From Stephania yunnanensis (lineage: Eukaryota > Streptophyta > Magnoliopsida > Ranunculales > Menispermaceae), in the NCBI GenBank assembly GCA_039657365.1, contig CM077581.1:13489501-13553500 (forward strand): a DNA stretch of 64,000 bases, in the 5' to 3' direction. Below, in pieces: positions 55,425 through 64,000 of this stretch; position 1 is the first letter of the stretch, and each line of letters opens with the position of its first letter. Under the pieces are notes generated by a model. That model worked only from the letters and a program-made list of their open reading frames with translations, made no database searches and was not told the origin of the DNA. The translations under genes were made by a program, and so were the position numbers.

Positions 55425-57952
55425 TTTGGCGGCCCTGTCGCTCCGGGGTGACGTCTGTTCGTGTACTCCTTGCCAGTTAGCCCAACTACACTTGTCGACA
55501 CCTACCCGTCTTCTTCATGTCTCACAAATCGTGTCCACGCGTGTATGATCAAATTAATTAGTAGATTATCCTTATTTTCTTAACTTATTCTTTGCGGGTA
55601 TTCAATTATTTCAACCGTTACTTAATTTGTAATTTATTCTAATGCTTAACCATACTAGTGGGTTGTTTCTTACAAGTTAACATAAATCAACAGAAGCCTC
55701 AATTGATAAGATTAGTATAAGTAATTTAGCATGGTAAACATTATTCAAAAGAGCGGATCCTACTGTGGAAAACCCCATAAAGTACTCTGTACATAAGTGA
55801 CAATACCACAAATAAGGTATATATATGTACACGTCATCTCAAGTCTCCCAATACCCAAAATATACACAATCTAAAAAATAAACACGTACGAGTAGGTCCT
55901 CGACAACGGGCAATTAAATGTAGTCGCCTAGGATCCCCTTGCCCTTATTGGTATTAAGATATGTATAAATAGACAGATGACGAGTCTAGTAAGTAAAATC
56001 CCAAGGAACTCTCCTGAGCATTCATATAATAAAGTAAAAGAAATGCAAGGAATATTGTCAAGTAAACATGCAGAATATAAAAATGGACAACTGTAAATGA
56101 CTCATCGTATGAATAGATAATAGACAAGCTAAAAAATGTATGTGCTTGCTCTAGATGGACTAGACTGTACGTCAGGTCACTAAGTTCCCATCAGTGGTCA
56201 CGCCCAGCTAGCCCGACACTTGGTCCCTCGCGGTGCTGGTCAAATCACTGAGTCACCAACACGTGCACAAAGGGCGAGCTCGGGTCGCTGTTCACTAAGA
56301 GCCGGGTCACACGTGCTACAGTCCAGTGTATCATGAACACATAACCATGAAATCTAAGGGAGTAACCTCGACCAACGTCCTAGTAATGGAATAGAGTAAT
56401 GAAAAATAGTGAATGATAGAAATGAAATGTAAAAATAGAATCAAATACTTAGAGTCTTTCAGTTTGGTTTCACAAACCTTACACTGCTCTTCGACCTCCC
56501 TAGAGTCATGTATCTGACCTGACAAGCTCCCGGTACTGAGCTACGGTTTCCCCGAGTCCCTGAAGTCAAATTTGTATAGTTTTAGGTTATGTTCTAATGT
56601 TTAGTCATGTATTAGGTGAGAAATAACTAAAACAACCCTTAAAAAAATCCATTTTGATATGCAATTAGCGCGCTACTGTTCTTTAGGATGAAGAACAATA
56701 AGCAACCTAGAATGATTAGCGCGCTAACCATTCCAGACAACGTGCTATCGGTCTTCTGTGATAGAATTCTTGACTTTAGAATTTTGTCCTAACCTCTCAA
56801 TTTGCTACCTCAGTGGTTTATACACACGTCCTATACACAATTATCTCCAAATCAACAATTAAAACATCCCAAAACATCAGTTTAACCTAAGTTCCTACAA
56901 ATTCATGCATTTACCAAAACTTCTCAATTTCATTAAAATCATCAAATCTAGCTAAACTAGTGACAAATTCTCTACACATGTGATCTAATAACGTGTAATT
57001 TCTTAAGTTTCCATTAAAAATCATAGACCTAAATACCAAACCCGAACTTCACTAAAACATAGCAAAATTGGTTTATTAGAAAGTGTAGAAGATGAAGAAG
57101 ATGATTACCTAGGTTTAAGCTCTTGATTTGGTCTCTAATGCGCTGATTTTCTAGCATGAATCCTCTCTTCTTCGCTATTTTCCCAGAATTGCATGTGTAG
57201 AGGAAGTGGTTTGATCACCAATTCTATTAACTTCTATATATAGGGTTGATTAAGATTAAGTGTACATACGAATCTTGAGGATTATCTTGTGGTTCGTAAG
57301 CATGCTGTCCTACACTTGATGACTCCAATAGCATACTCCCTTCTTAGAGTAACTCAAAGTGATGATCTAGATGTCCATCTCAAGGTCCATTTTTATTCCA
57401 TGCAACTATAGGATTATTTATTCCATTAATGTCACATTACCTTAAACCTTTTGAAAACCATATGGTTAGTATTTTATTTATCAAATTTAACCAACTCATG
57501 GTCCCACTAACCTTCGGTTACCGGATACTCGGTGCCCTGCATCTCAACACGCATTTTGAGGCGCGCCATAGCCTATTGTTTGAATTTAATTTAATTAGCC
57601 TATGGTTACATTATCCAATTCAATTTGATTTCATAATCATATTTCTTGAATTTGTCGAGTTTCTCTAGTGTACCCGTACTTAGCCTCTCGATACTCGCAT
57701 TGACATGCATTTCGAGGCAACTACCCGTCACACGACCTTGCACGATATCTTTATTCAACTTATACATATGCGATGTATTTAACATATAATTTAATAAATT
57801 GTATCATAAATAAGCAATCCAACACATAATCAACTAATGTACCTAGGCCGATTTGTGTTCCAGTCTACCCACGGCGTCCACGTGGATCTGAGTTGGCGTC
57901 TATGTCTGCATTTATGATATAAATAACGATGTTAATAAAATGGGCTGTTACA
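55425..57952 (-). mobile_element. Gypsy-2 5' LTR
   Basis: Pair of 47823-50412; minus strand starts TGTAACAGCCCATTTTATTAAC. Compared with the 3' LTR it lacks about 60 bases of the palindrome-rich segment (one 'agcgcgcta' unit fewer at 56660-56750). Confidence 0.93.
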
Positions 57953-59260
57953 ATGTTGCCACTTGACGAAGACTGACGAGATGTCCTTGTTCCTCCGTCA
58001 CTTCACTTGAATGTCCAATATATGAATAGGTTGCTCCTCATAAGTGATCTCCCCTCTCAAGTCTATCTGACTCAAATCTATTATCGATCGTCTACCTTTT
58101 ATCGACCTATCCAAATGATGCATTGATATATGAAAAACTGGGTGGATCCCTGCTAACTGAGGCGATAAGTCCAAATCATAAGCGACCATGCCTTTTCTCT
58201 TCTTCACTCTGAATGGAGCAATGAACCTCGCCGCGAGCATTTCTTTGATTCCAAATCTTTAGTGAACCTTCAGAGGTGAGACTTTCAAATAAATGTAGAC
58301 CCCCTCATCATACTTTAACATGCCATGGTACTTATCGTAATACTTCTTCTGTCTCTCTTCCGTACCCTTTAGACAGAGTCTAATCCGTAAAATCTTCTCT
58401 ATGTAATCCACTACAATCACATGCTCGATAGTTACTACATCCTCGAGTTATGCTCGGCACGATGGAGATCTACACGACTTGCCGTAGAGTGCCTCAAACG
58501 GTGTCATCTCAATACTCGTATGATAAATGTTATTATAGGAGAACTCACACAGATGAAGTCATTCCCCTCCCCCAAAACCACCATACTCTAACACATTCCT
58601 CAACATGTCGTCGAGTACCTGGATCAGTCGTTCCAACTGTCCATCTATTTTGGGATGGTAGGCGGTGCTCATATCCAACTGCGAGCCAAATTATGCCTGC
58701 ATACTCTGCCAAGTCTGGGATGTAAACTGTGGCCCTCTATTTGACATAATCAATAACGAAATATGATGGAGTCAAACTCTCTCTCTCTCATACAAACTAG
58801 CCAGCCTATCTACTCAGTGTGTAGTAGAGATCAGTTAGAAGTGCGCAAACTTAGTCAACCTAGCCACAATCACCTTGATGCTATCATGTCTACGTGGAGA
58901 TTGAGGCGATCTACTGAAAAAATCTATAGCAGTATGCTCCCATTTCCATCATAGAATGGGAAGTGGCTCTAACAATCCTCCAAGTCTTCGATGTTATGCC
59001 TTAACTCGCTAGTATATCTCACATGCTCTAATATACTTCGATATATCTCCAGCCACTATAATAGACATCACATGTCCGCGTACATCTTTGTCCTGCCCGG
59101 GTAAAATGTGAAACGTAAGCGGTGAGCCTCCTGAAGTATCTCAGTGCGAATCTTATCCTCTGATGGAATCTACGGTCACCGCCTGAATCTCAGGCATGAG
59201 TATGTTGATTGACTCCAATCTGAATGGTCTAAAGTCTGAGTCATACCACTGAACATCGAT
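57953..59260 (-). pseudogene. pol: Gypsy-3 integrase and chromodomain start
   Basis: Continuation of Gypsy-3 beyond the Gypsy-2 insertion. The open frame 58240-57998 reads 'KRKGMVAYDLDLSPQLAGIH', 'FHISMHHLDRSI', then 'ITYEEQPIHILDIQVK', which is the start of the chromodomain; its second half is at 47683-47822. Upstream the integrase core is broken: 'PFEALYGKSCRSPSC'-like residues lie near 58460-58500 and the third catalytic block near 58620-58650, with the zinc head near 59000. Many stops. Domain order and strand match the RNase H and RT that follow. Confidence 0.82.
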
Positions 59261-59920
59261 AATGCTCATTTGCCTGCTGACACTATGGATATAGATAATT
59301 CGAGTTCTAATCTACCTGCATATTATTGTCTTAGTGGTAACTGGGACCTCTGCTGAACACATCGTATTAGCTACCTCGAGTAACGTGTACTTGGGTGTCG
59401 TATGTCAAGTTACAACCTCTGCTTCTGATCCTTTCTTGCTCAAGGCATTCGGGACAATGTTGGCCTTACATGGGTGGTACTCTAATGAGAAATCATAATC
59501 CTTTAGTAACTGCAACCTACTTCTTTGTCTTATATTCAATTCTTTCTGGGAGAACAGGTACTTTAAACTTTTGCGGTCCATGTTTAAAGTGAACCTCTCT
59601 CCATATAGATAATGCTACTAAATCTTTAACACAAGGACTATCGCTACCAATTAGAAGTCATATGTAGGGTAGTTTTTCTCATGAATTGAGCTGTCATGAT
59701 GAATAAGTGATGACTTTACCCTTTTGCATCAGTACATAACCCAAACCAACCTATAATGCATTTGTATACATTACAAACCTTCCCAGACTTTGGTAATACC
59801 AATACTGGTGCAGTCGTCAACCATTGCTTCTGCGCGCCGAAGGCCTCTTCGCACTTGTCATCCCACTCGAACCTAACATCTTTATTCATTAGTCTAGTCA
59901 TTGGTGCCACAATATTGGAG
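59261..59920 (-). pseudogene. pol: Gypsy-3 RNase H
   Basis: The frame 59910-59716 reads 'MAPMTRLMNKDVRFEWDDKC', 'CEEAFGAQKQWLTTAPVLVL', the RT-RNase H bridge, and then a changed 'YKCIIGWFGL' where the catalytic TDAS segment should be, so the first catalytic aspartate is lost or shifted. From 59700 to 59440 the 'YHDSSIHEKNYPTYDF' and 'LYGERFTLNMDRKSLKYLFS' blocks can be read across stops. Linker to integrase below 59430. Confidence 0.78.
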
Positions 59921-60700
59921 AAGTCTTACATGAATTATCGATAATACCTTGCTAACCCTAAGAAACTGCGGATGTCCGTAATCAAAGAGGTGTAGGCCAA
60001 TCTATCATGTATCTAACCTTAGCGAGGTCCACTAACACTCCACTACCTCCTACAACATGACCTAAAAATCTAACCTCTGTAAGCTAAAATTCACACTTAC
60101 TGAATTTGGCGTACAACCTATGCTCCCTTAGAGTCTGCGACGCTGCTCGAAGATGTCCCTCGTGGTCCTTACGAGTGCAAGAATAGATGAGAATCATCAT
60201 CTATGAACATAATCATAAATCTGTCTAGGTACGCCCTTAGTACTAGATGCATGAGATCCATAAACATGGCAGGGGCATTCATCAACCCAAACGACATGAC
60301 TGTGAATTGTTAATGCACACATATCATGCTAAATGATGTCTTTTCCATATCTTCAACCCTAATCGAGAACTGGTGATAACCCGATCTTAGGTCAATCTCG
60401 AAGAACCACTGTGATCCCTTTAGCTGATCAAATAAGTCATCGATGCGAAGGAGCGGGTACTTATTCTTTACTGTAACCCGATACAGCTACCTGTAATCGA
60501 TACATAATCTCAAGTTACTGTCATTTTTTCTTCACAAACAAGATGGGAGCTTCCCACAACGACATGTTTGGGTGAATGAATCCCAACTATAACAACTCAT
60601 AAAGTTGGGTTATTAACTTCTCTAACTTATTAGGAGCTATCTTATACGACGATCTCAATATTGATTTGGTCCCCAAGACCAAGTCAATGATGAAGTCTAT
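59921..60700 (-). pseudogene. pol: Gypsy-3 reverse transcriptase
   Basis: RT in short frames. The minus strand shows 'FFVKKN'-type residues near 60530, 'DLFDQLKGSQWFFEIDLRSG' near 60400-60450, and the active site 'MIMFIDDDSHLF' near 60190-60220, where FIDD is kept but the following residues are changed. The RT N-terminal part (60600-60700) has a second, inverted copy at 61580-61735. Non-functional because of many stops and shifts. Confidence 0.78.
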
Positions 60701-61270
60701 CTCTCTAGGCGATGGAATCCTGATAGTTCCTCTGGAAACACATCGGTGAACTGACATACTATTGGTACATCCTTAATCCTAACTTTGGATCTCTCTGCCA
60801 TACTTATAGCATTAGCAACCGTCTTAATCTCCTGGTTTGTAGCAACTTTGCCTCTTGTGATTAGTAGTCGACTCGAAATGCCCTAAGACTGAATTCTGTC
60901 CTATTCGAGATTTGAATAGTATCCAACTTACTGAAACAGTTCAGGCATGCATGGTACGCAGCTTGCCAATCCATACCAAGTAAAACATCAAACTCTAGGA
61001 ACTCTATCACTCGTAAGTCCACTGGTTGCTGGTGTCCCTCTATCTCCACTATACATCCTTCACAAATCATATTAGGGTATATATTGTCCCCAACAACAGT
61101 GCTAAGGATCAAGGGCCTATTAAGCCTAACTATTCTCAACCCTATAATGTCTAATACACGCCCAAAAATGAATGAGACAGTCGAACTAGAATCAATAATA
61201 ATATGCATCAATGTACAAAAATCAAAATCATACCCTCAATCAAGTTACGGGAAGCTCATGGATTTGGCTC
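60701..61270 (-). pseudogene. pol: Gypsy-3 protease
   Basis: The frame 61211-60861 reads 'MMHIIIDSSSTVSFIFGRVL', where the active-site DSG is DSS (third residue changed), then 'PLILSTVVGDNIYPNMICEG', 'CIVEIEGHQQPVDLRVIEFL' and 'FDVLLGMDWQAAYHACLNC', all standard for the chromovirus aspartic protease. A stop follows 'FRVDY'; the linker to RT continues below 60860 with decayed 'SKEELKR'-type residues. 116 codons are open, about the normal length of this domain. The region 60560-61010 forms an inverted repeat with 61297-61735. Confidence 0.85.
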
Positions 61271-61279
61271 TGCAATGAC

Positions 61280-61740
61280 ATGGTTACTATTTAGTTCTTA
61301 AAGTTTGATGCTTTACTTGGTATGGATTGGCTAGCTACGTACCATGCATGCCTAGATTGTTTCAGTAAGTTGGTTACTATTCAGTTCTCGAATGGGATAG
61401 AGTTTAATTTTCAGGGCATTTCGAATCGACTACTGATCACCAAAGGCAGAGTAGTTACGAGCAAGGAGATTGAAACGGTTGCTAGTGTTATGAGTATGAT
61501 AGAGAGGCCCAAAGTTAGGAATAAGGATGTACTGGTAGTATGTGAGTTCACCAATGAGTTTCCAGAGGAACTACCAGGATTACCACCACCTAGAGTGATA
61601 AAATTCATTATTGGCTTGGTCTCGGGGACCAAATCAATATTGAGATCATCATATAAGATGGCTCTTAACGAGCTAGAGGAGTTGAGAACCCAACTGGATG
61701 AGATGTTATAGTTGGGATTCATTCACTCAACAAACTAAGA
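61280..61740 (+). pseudogene. pol: Inverted protease-RT fragment
   Basis: A 129-codon plus-strand frame (61322-61711): 'MDWLATYHACLDCFSKLVTI' (protease end), 'FQGISNRLLITKGRVVTSKE', 'DVLVVCEFTNEFPEELPGLP' and 'VIKFIIGLVSGTKS', leading to 'LNELEELRTQLDEML', the start of RT. It is the same part of the same family as 60600-61010 on the opposite strand, similar enough for long runs of identity ('gcgtaccatgcatgcct' style), separated by about 290 bases. RT stops at about 61735. It belongs to a plus-strand insert that separates Gypsy-3 protease from Gypsy-3 gag. Confidence 0.85.
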
Positions 61741-61798
61741 TCTAGGAAGGGGAGTTGTTGCTCCCCCTTCCCCATGGTTGATGAACTGAGAGCATCAA

Positions 61799-63162
61799 TG
61801 TGACGAATACTCGAGAGGGAAAGTTGGGGTAGGCCCCACCCCTAGACCTACTTACGAGCGATGGGAGACCCGCGAGGACTACACTAGTAGTTTCCACCTC
61901 TAAGTAATTGAATAAATAATTAATTTTAGATCTCGAATCGTTGAATAATGTGATTGTTGTTTAAATTGTCTAGATTAGCGAGGAGGTTCGAGCCCCGTGC
62001 GTGCGAGGTCGACCAAGAGAGTCAGACTTGATGATTCGAGGTAAGTGGGGAGCTCCGCTAATCTATTAAATATGGCTTGCTACCAGAATATTTAGAATCA
62101 TGATTTAAACGAAAGGACATGGGATAGGGTTATTAACTATTTTGTTTGACTTCATGTAAGGCCTCTTGGGGAGCCATATTCATATGGCGGAACCAAGTCA
62201 TCTTACATGTTTAATGGCCTCGTGGGGAGCCGTAGTAACGCGGTGGACCAAGTCACCTATTTCTGCTGGGGCTTCTCAGGGAGTCATGGATGCATGATGG
62301 AACCAAGTCACCCGGGCCTCTTGAGGAGGCATGGGCACACAGTGGAATCAAGTCACCCATGCATATTTATTATACTTTGATAATTGGGTCAACAAGGGGA
62401 GGTAATGATATATGAGACAATAAACTTGCATTTTTATATATTATATTCTATGTATCTCTCTTGTAACCCTTTGCATGCAAGAGTTGATTTTCTTATGTTT
62501 TAAAACTCTTGAAACTCCCTATCACTGCTTAAGTTGCTTTATGTATATGATATGCTTACTTCTTGTGGGAATTGATGCCATGATACGAATTTCATTGCTA
62601 TCTTGATTTTAAATGCATGCTAGCCTTATTTTGTTTTATAGGTATTACTTGCATGTTTAATATTTGAACGTAGTTCTTCTCTTATTGAGCTCCATTGGTT
62701 CTTTAGCTTACACTACTTACACTACATATCCATTTATGAGTGCAGTCGATCGTGGCAAGGGGAAGGCCGTTGCTTGAAGTCTCCTTATAGTTTGAGCTCT
62801 GCATTATATATTTACTATTTGTTTTCAAAGCTATTAATAAGGGTTGCAACCTAGGCAAATCTATTAGTTGGTTAAACCTTTCTTTAGTTAGTTGGACACA
62901 TTTATAAGTATTTGAAGGTTATGGAGATTTTATATGGTTTTGATTTTCTTAGGTGAATTTATGATACCTGATGGTTTAGTTTATGATGACATATGATATT
63001 TATTGAAATTCAAATTTTACGTTCATTTGCCATATTTTTTATATGTTATTCCGCAGGTTGTTTTAGAGTGCCATATCATTATTTGGGCTTGGTTCAAGTA
63101 TCAGGTCTAAGTGGCAGTCTAGGTCGGGCAAACCGACCCTAGGTCGGTGGAGGGTCGTTTTA
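61799..63162 (+). mobile_element. Plus-strand Gypsy LTR in the insert
   Basis: Starts about TGTGACGAATACTCG (left end uncertain) and ends before a primer site at 63165. It contains a repeat array (62157-62368), a purine-pyrimidine leader and an end 'ggtcggtggagggtcg'. It is followed by a primer binding site, so it acts as a 5' LTR, yet coding sequence of the same strand (61280-61740) also precedes it. Such a coding-LTR-primer-site order is expected for tandem elements sharing one LTR. Confidence 0.7.
62157..62368 (+). repeat. About 50-bp repeat array with hairpins
   Basis: Four imperfect units, each with 'ggcctc-tggggagcc' and 'ggaaccaagtcacc'. Between these words each unit has a small inverted repeat, for example 'gccatat-tc-atatggc' in the first. 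Confidence 0.88.
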
Positions 63163-63164
63163 GT

Positions 63165-63176
63165 TGGTATGAGAGC
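63165..63176 (+). other. Primer binding site after the insert LTR
   Basis: TGGTATGAGAGC, one mismatch from the initiator-Met type, preceded by 'ttttagt'. Confidence 0.78.
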
Positions 63177-63189
63177 AGTTACATAAAGT

Positions 63190-63965
63190 GACCTGTCTGA
63201 CCACTAGCCCTTGAAGTCCCTAAATAACGTTGTGCTCTGCCTAGCCGGATCTCGATGGTGGTGCTTGACCAAATCACTGTGATTGTACCTTTCCATTACC
63301 TCTACCCCTATCTCTACTCTCAATATACTACCTCTGTGACTGTGTCGCTGATCGCGTTATCTGAGGTGGCTAAGCAGTATAGCTCAATGCTGTTGTGGGT
63401 GAAATATATGCCGTCTGAGCAAGTCGTGGTGGCAGTGCAACTGATCCAACAATCTAAGCTCTACTATCCTCGAGACCCTGATGTATGTGCTTCTTCGTCT
63501 TCCTGTCTGACCCAAATCGACGCTCTGAACATGCCTTTGCTCGAGTGACCATAACTTATATGAGACGTGTACATAAATACGTCTCCCTAACCAGACTCCT
63601 CTTATAGGCTCTCTATAGTGTCCCCGGCTCAGCCACGACCACATAACCTCATACCTCGAGTAACGAAGTAATAAGCATGATCTGCATCTGTGTCTGCCAC
63701 ACCTCCGACGTACATCAGTATCTACAAGTACAGTCCAATGTACCACATGACAGACTCGTTGGGATGCTGTCTCAATGTCATGAACCCGTTCCTCTTATCT
63801 CTTAGTACTATAGTAGAAAAATGTTGTAGGTTAAACTGCCTTTCAAACTCTGTGCAATCCTTGTGCACTCCCCTAGTCGCTACCAAGTTGGCCTACCAGT
63901 CGTCTTCCTCCCCAAACAGTACTACAGAGAAGATGGAAGCTCTCGGCGCTCCTTTGTAGCCAGGA
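63190..63965 (-). pseudogene. gag: Gypsy-3 gag, runs off the window
   Basis: On the minus strand, across stops: a capsid stretch with 'RDKRNGFMTLRQHPNESVM' (the R-x4-F block followed by the Q-x3-S-V turn), then 'DTDADHAYYFVTRG' (the D-x-x-x-x-x-Y-F-V-x-G-L-like block) near 63670-63690, then a decayed basic tail. These are chromovirus gag landmarks. The order gag (here), protease (60701-61270), RT, RNase H, integrase on the same strand indicates one element split by the plus-strand insert 61280-63180. The N-terminus and 5' LTR lie beyond the right edge. The longest frame here (63746-63384) is out of register for much of its length. Confidence 0.72.
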
Positions 63966-64000
63966 TGCCACGTATCTTCTCATAACTCTTTATGAACCTC

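Larger units (their letters stand above)
47823..57952 (-). mobile_element. Gypsy-2: full-length chromovirus
   Basis: A 10.1-kb element with two LTRs of about 2.5-2.6 kb (47823-50412 and 55425-57952), a primer site, a polypurine tract, all coding domains in Gypsy order (gag, protease, RT, RNase H, integrase, chromodomain) on the minus strand, and a perfect 5-base target duplication ATGTT (47818-47822 and 57953-57957). It inserted in the chromodomain of Gypsy-3. Every coding domain carries stops or frameshifts. LTR layout and chromodomain fit a Tekay/Del-type chromovirus (inference). Confidence 0.95.

Noticed and set aside
49922..57668. Similar short ORFs at 49922-50143 and 57429-57668 that look conserved
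   Set aside because: They are the same place in the two LTRs of Gypsy-2, so similarity reflects LTR duplication and not selection on a protein.
62157..62368. Evenly spaced repeats resembling a CRISPR array
   Set aside because: Units are imperfect, spacers are not unique, and the array lies in a plant Gypsy LTR.

Overview
This window is about 64 kb of gene-free plant DNA built almost entirely from nested, decayed retrotransposons. The evidence for a flowering plant is threefold: Ty3/Gypsy chromoviruses with chromodomains and long LTRs starting TGTAAC(G), Ty1/Copia elements primed by initiator-Met tRNA, and a plant-type LINE. I recognise no host protein gene, no tRNA or rRNA gene and no CRISPR array. 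Names such as Gypsy-1 and Copia-1 are local labels.

Layout. 1-5040 is a chimeric Gypsy remnant (LTR end, broken gag/RT/integrase, LTR-A). 5117-8685 is a minus-strand solo LTR with target duplication AATAT, holding a second solo LTR at 6351-7733 (duplication TAGCG). 8726-8935 is a near-palindromic CACTA-type MITE (duplication TGG). 9555-21349 is Copia-1 (minus), split by Gypsy-1 (13602-20953), a non-coding element with long LTRs. 21430-24632 is a minus-strand LINE remnant carrying an LTR-like insertion at 22194-23791.

From 24636 a second copy of the 5117-8685 LTR family begins. It is split inside a TA tract by Copia-2 (25035-30562, duplication TATTA). At 31070 LTR-B begins (same family as LTR-A). 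It is split by a complete non-autonomous element (32816-39308, minus; called LARD), resumes to 39621, and leads into a degenerate gag with a zinc knuckle. 41236-42651 is a minus-strand Athila/Tat-like fragment.

42652 to the right edge is Gypsy-3 (minus). Its 3' LTR carries a solo LTR (44564-45927, duplication AAAAC). Its chromodomain is cut by the full-length Gypsy-2 (47823-57952, duplication ATGTT). Integrase, RNase H, RT and protease follow, then a plus-strand insert (61280-63180) beginning with an inverted protease-RT copy, then gag running off the window.

How it works together: nothing here looks able to move by itself. Many stop codons arise from C-to-T type changes, as expected for methylated, silenced repeats, and solo LTRs show that unequal recombination has trimmed the region. 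The most unusual signals are in the LTRs: a GC-rich block that differs strongly between the two LTRs of one element while its flanks stay nearly identical; hairpin-bearing repeat arrays in several LTR families; and Copia-2, whose two LTRs have unrelated inner ends. All boundaries were read by eye; exact identities need alignment.
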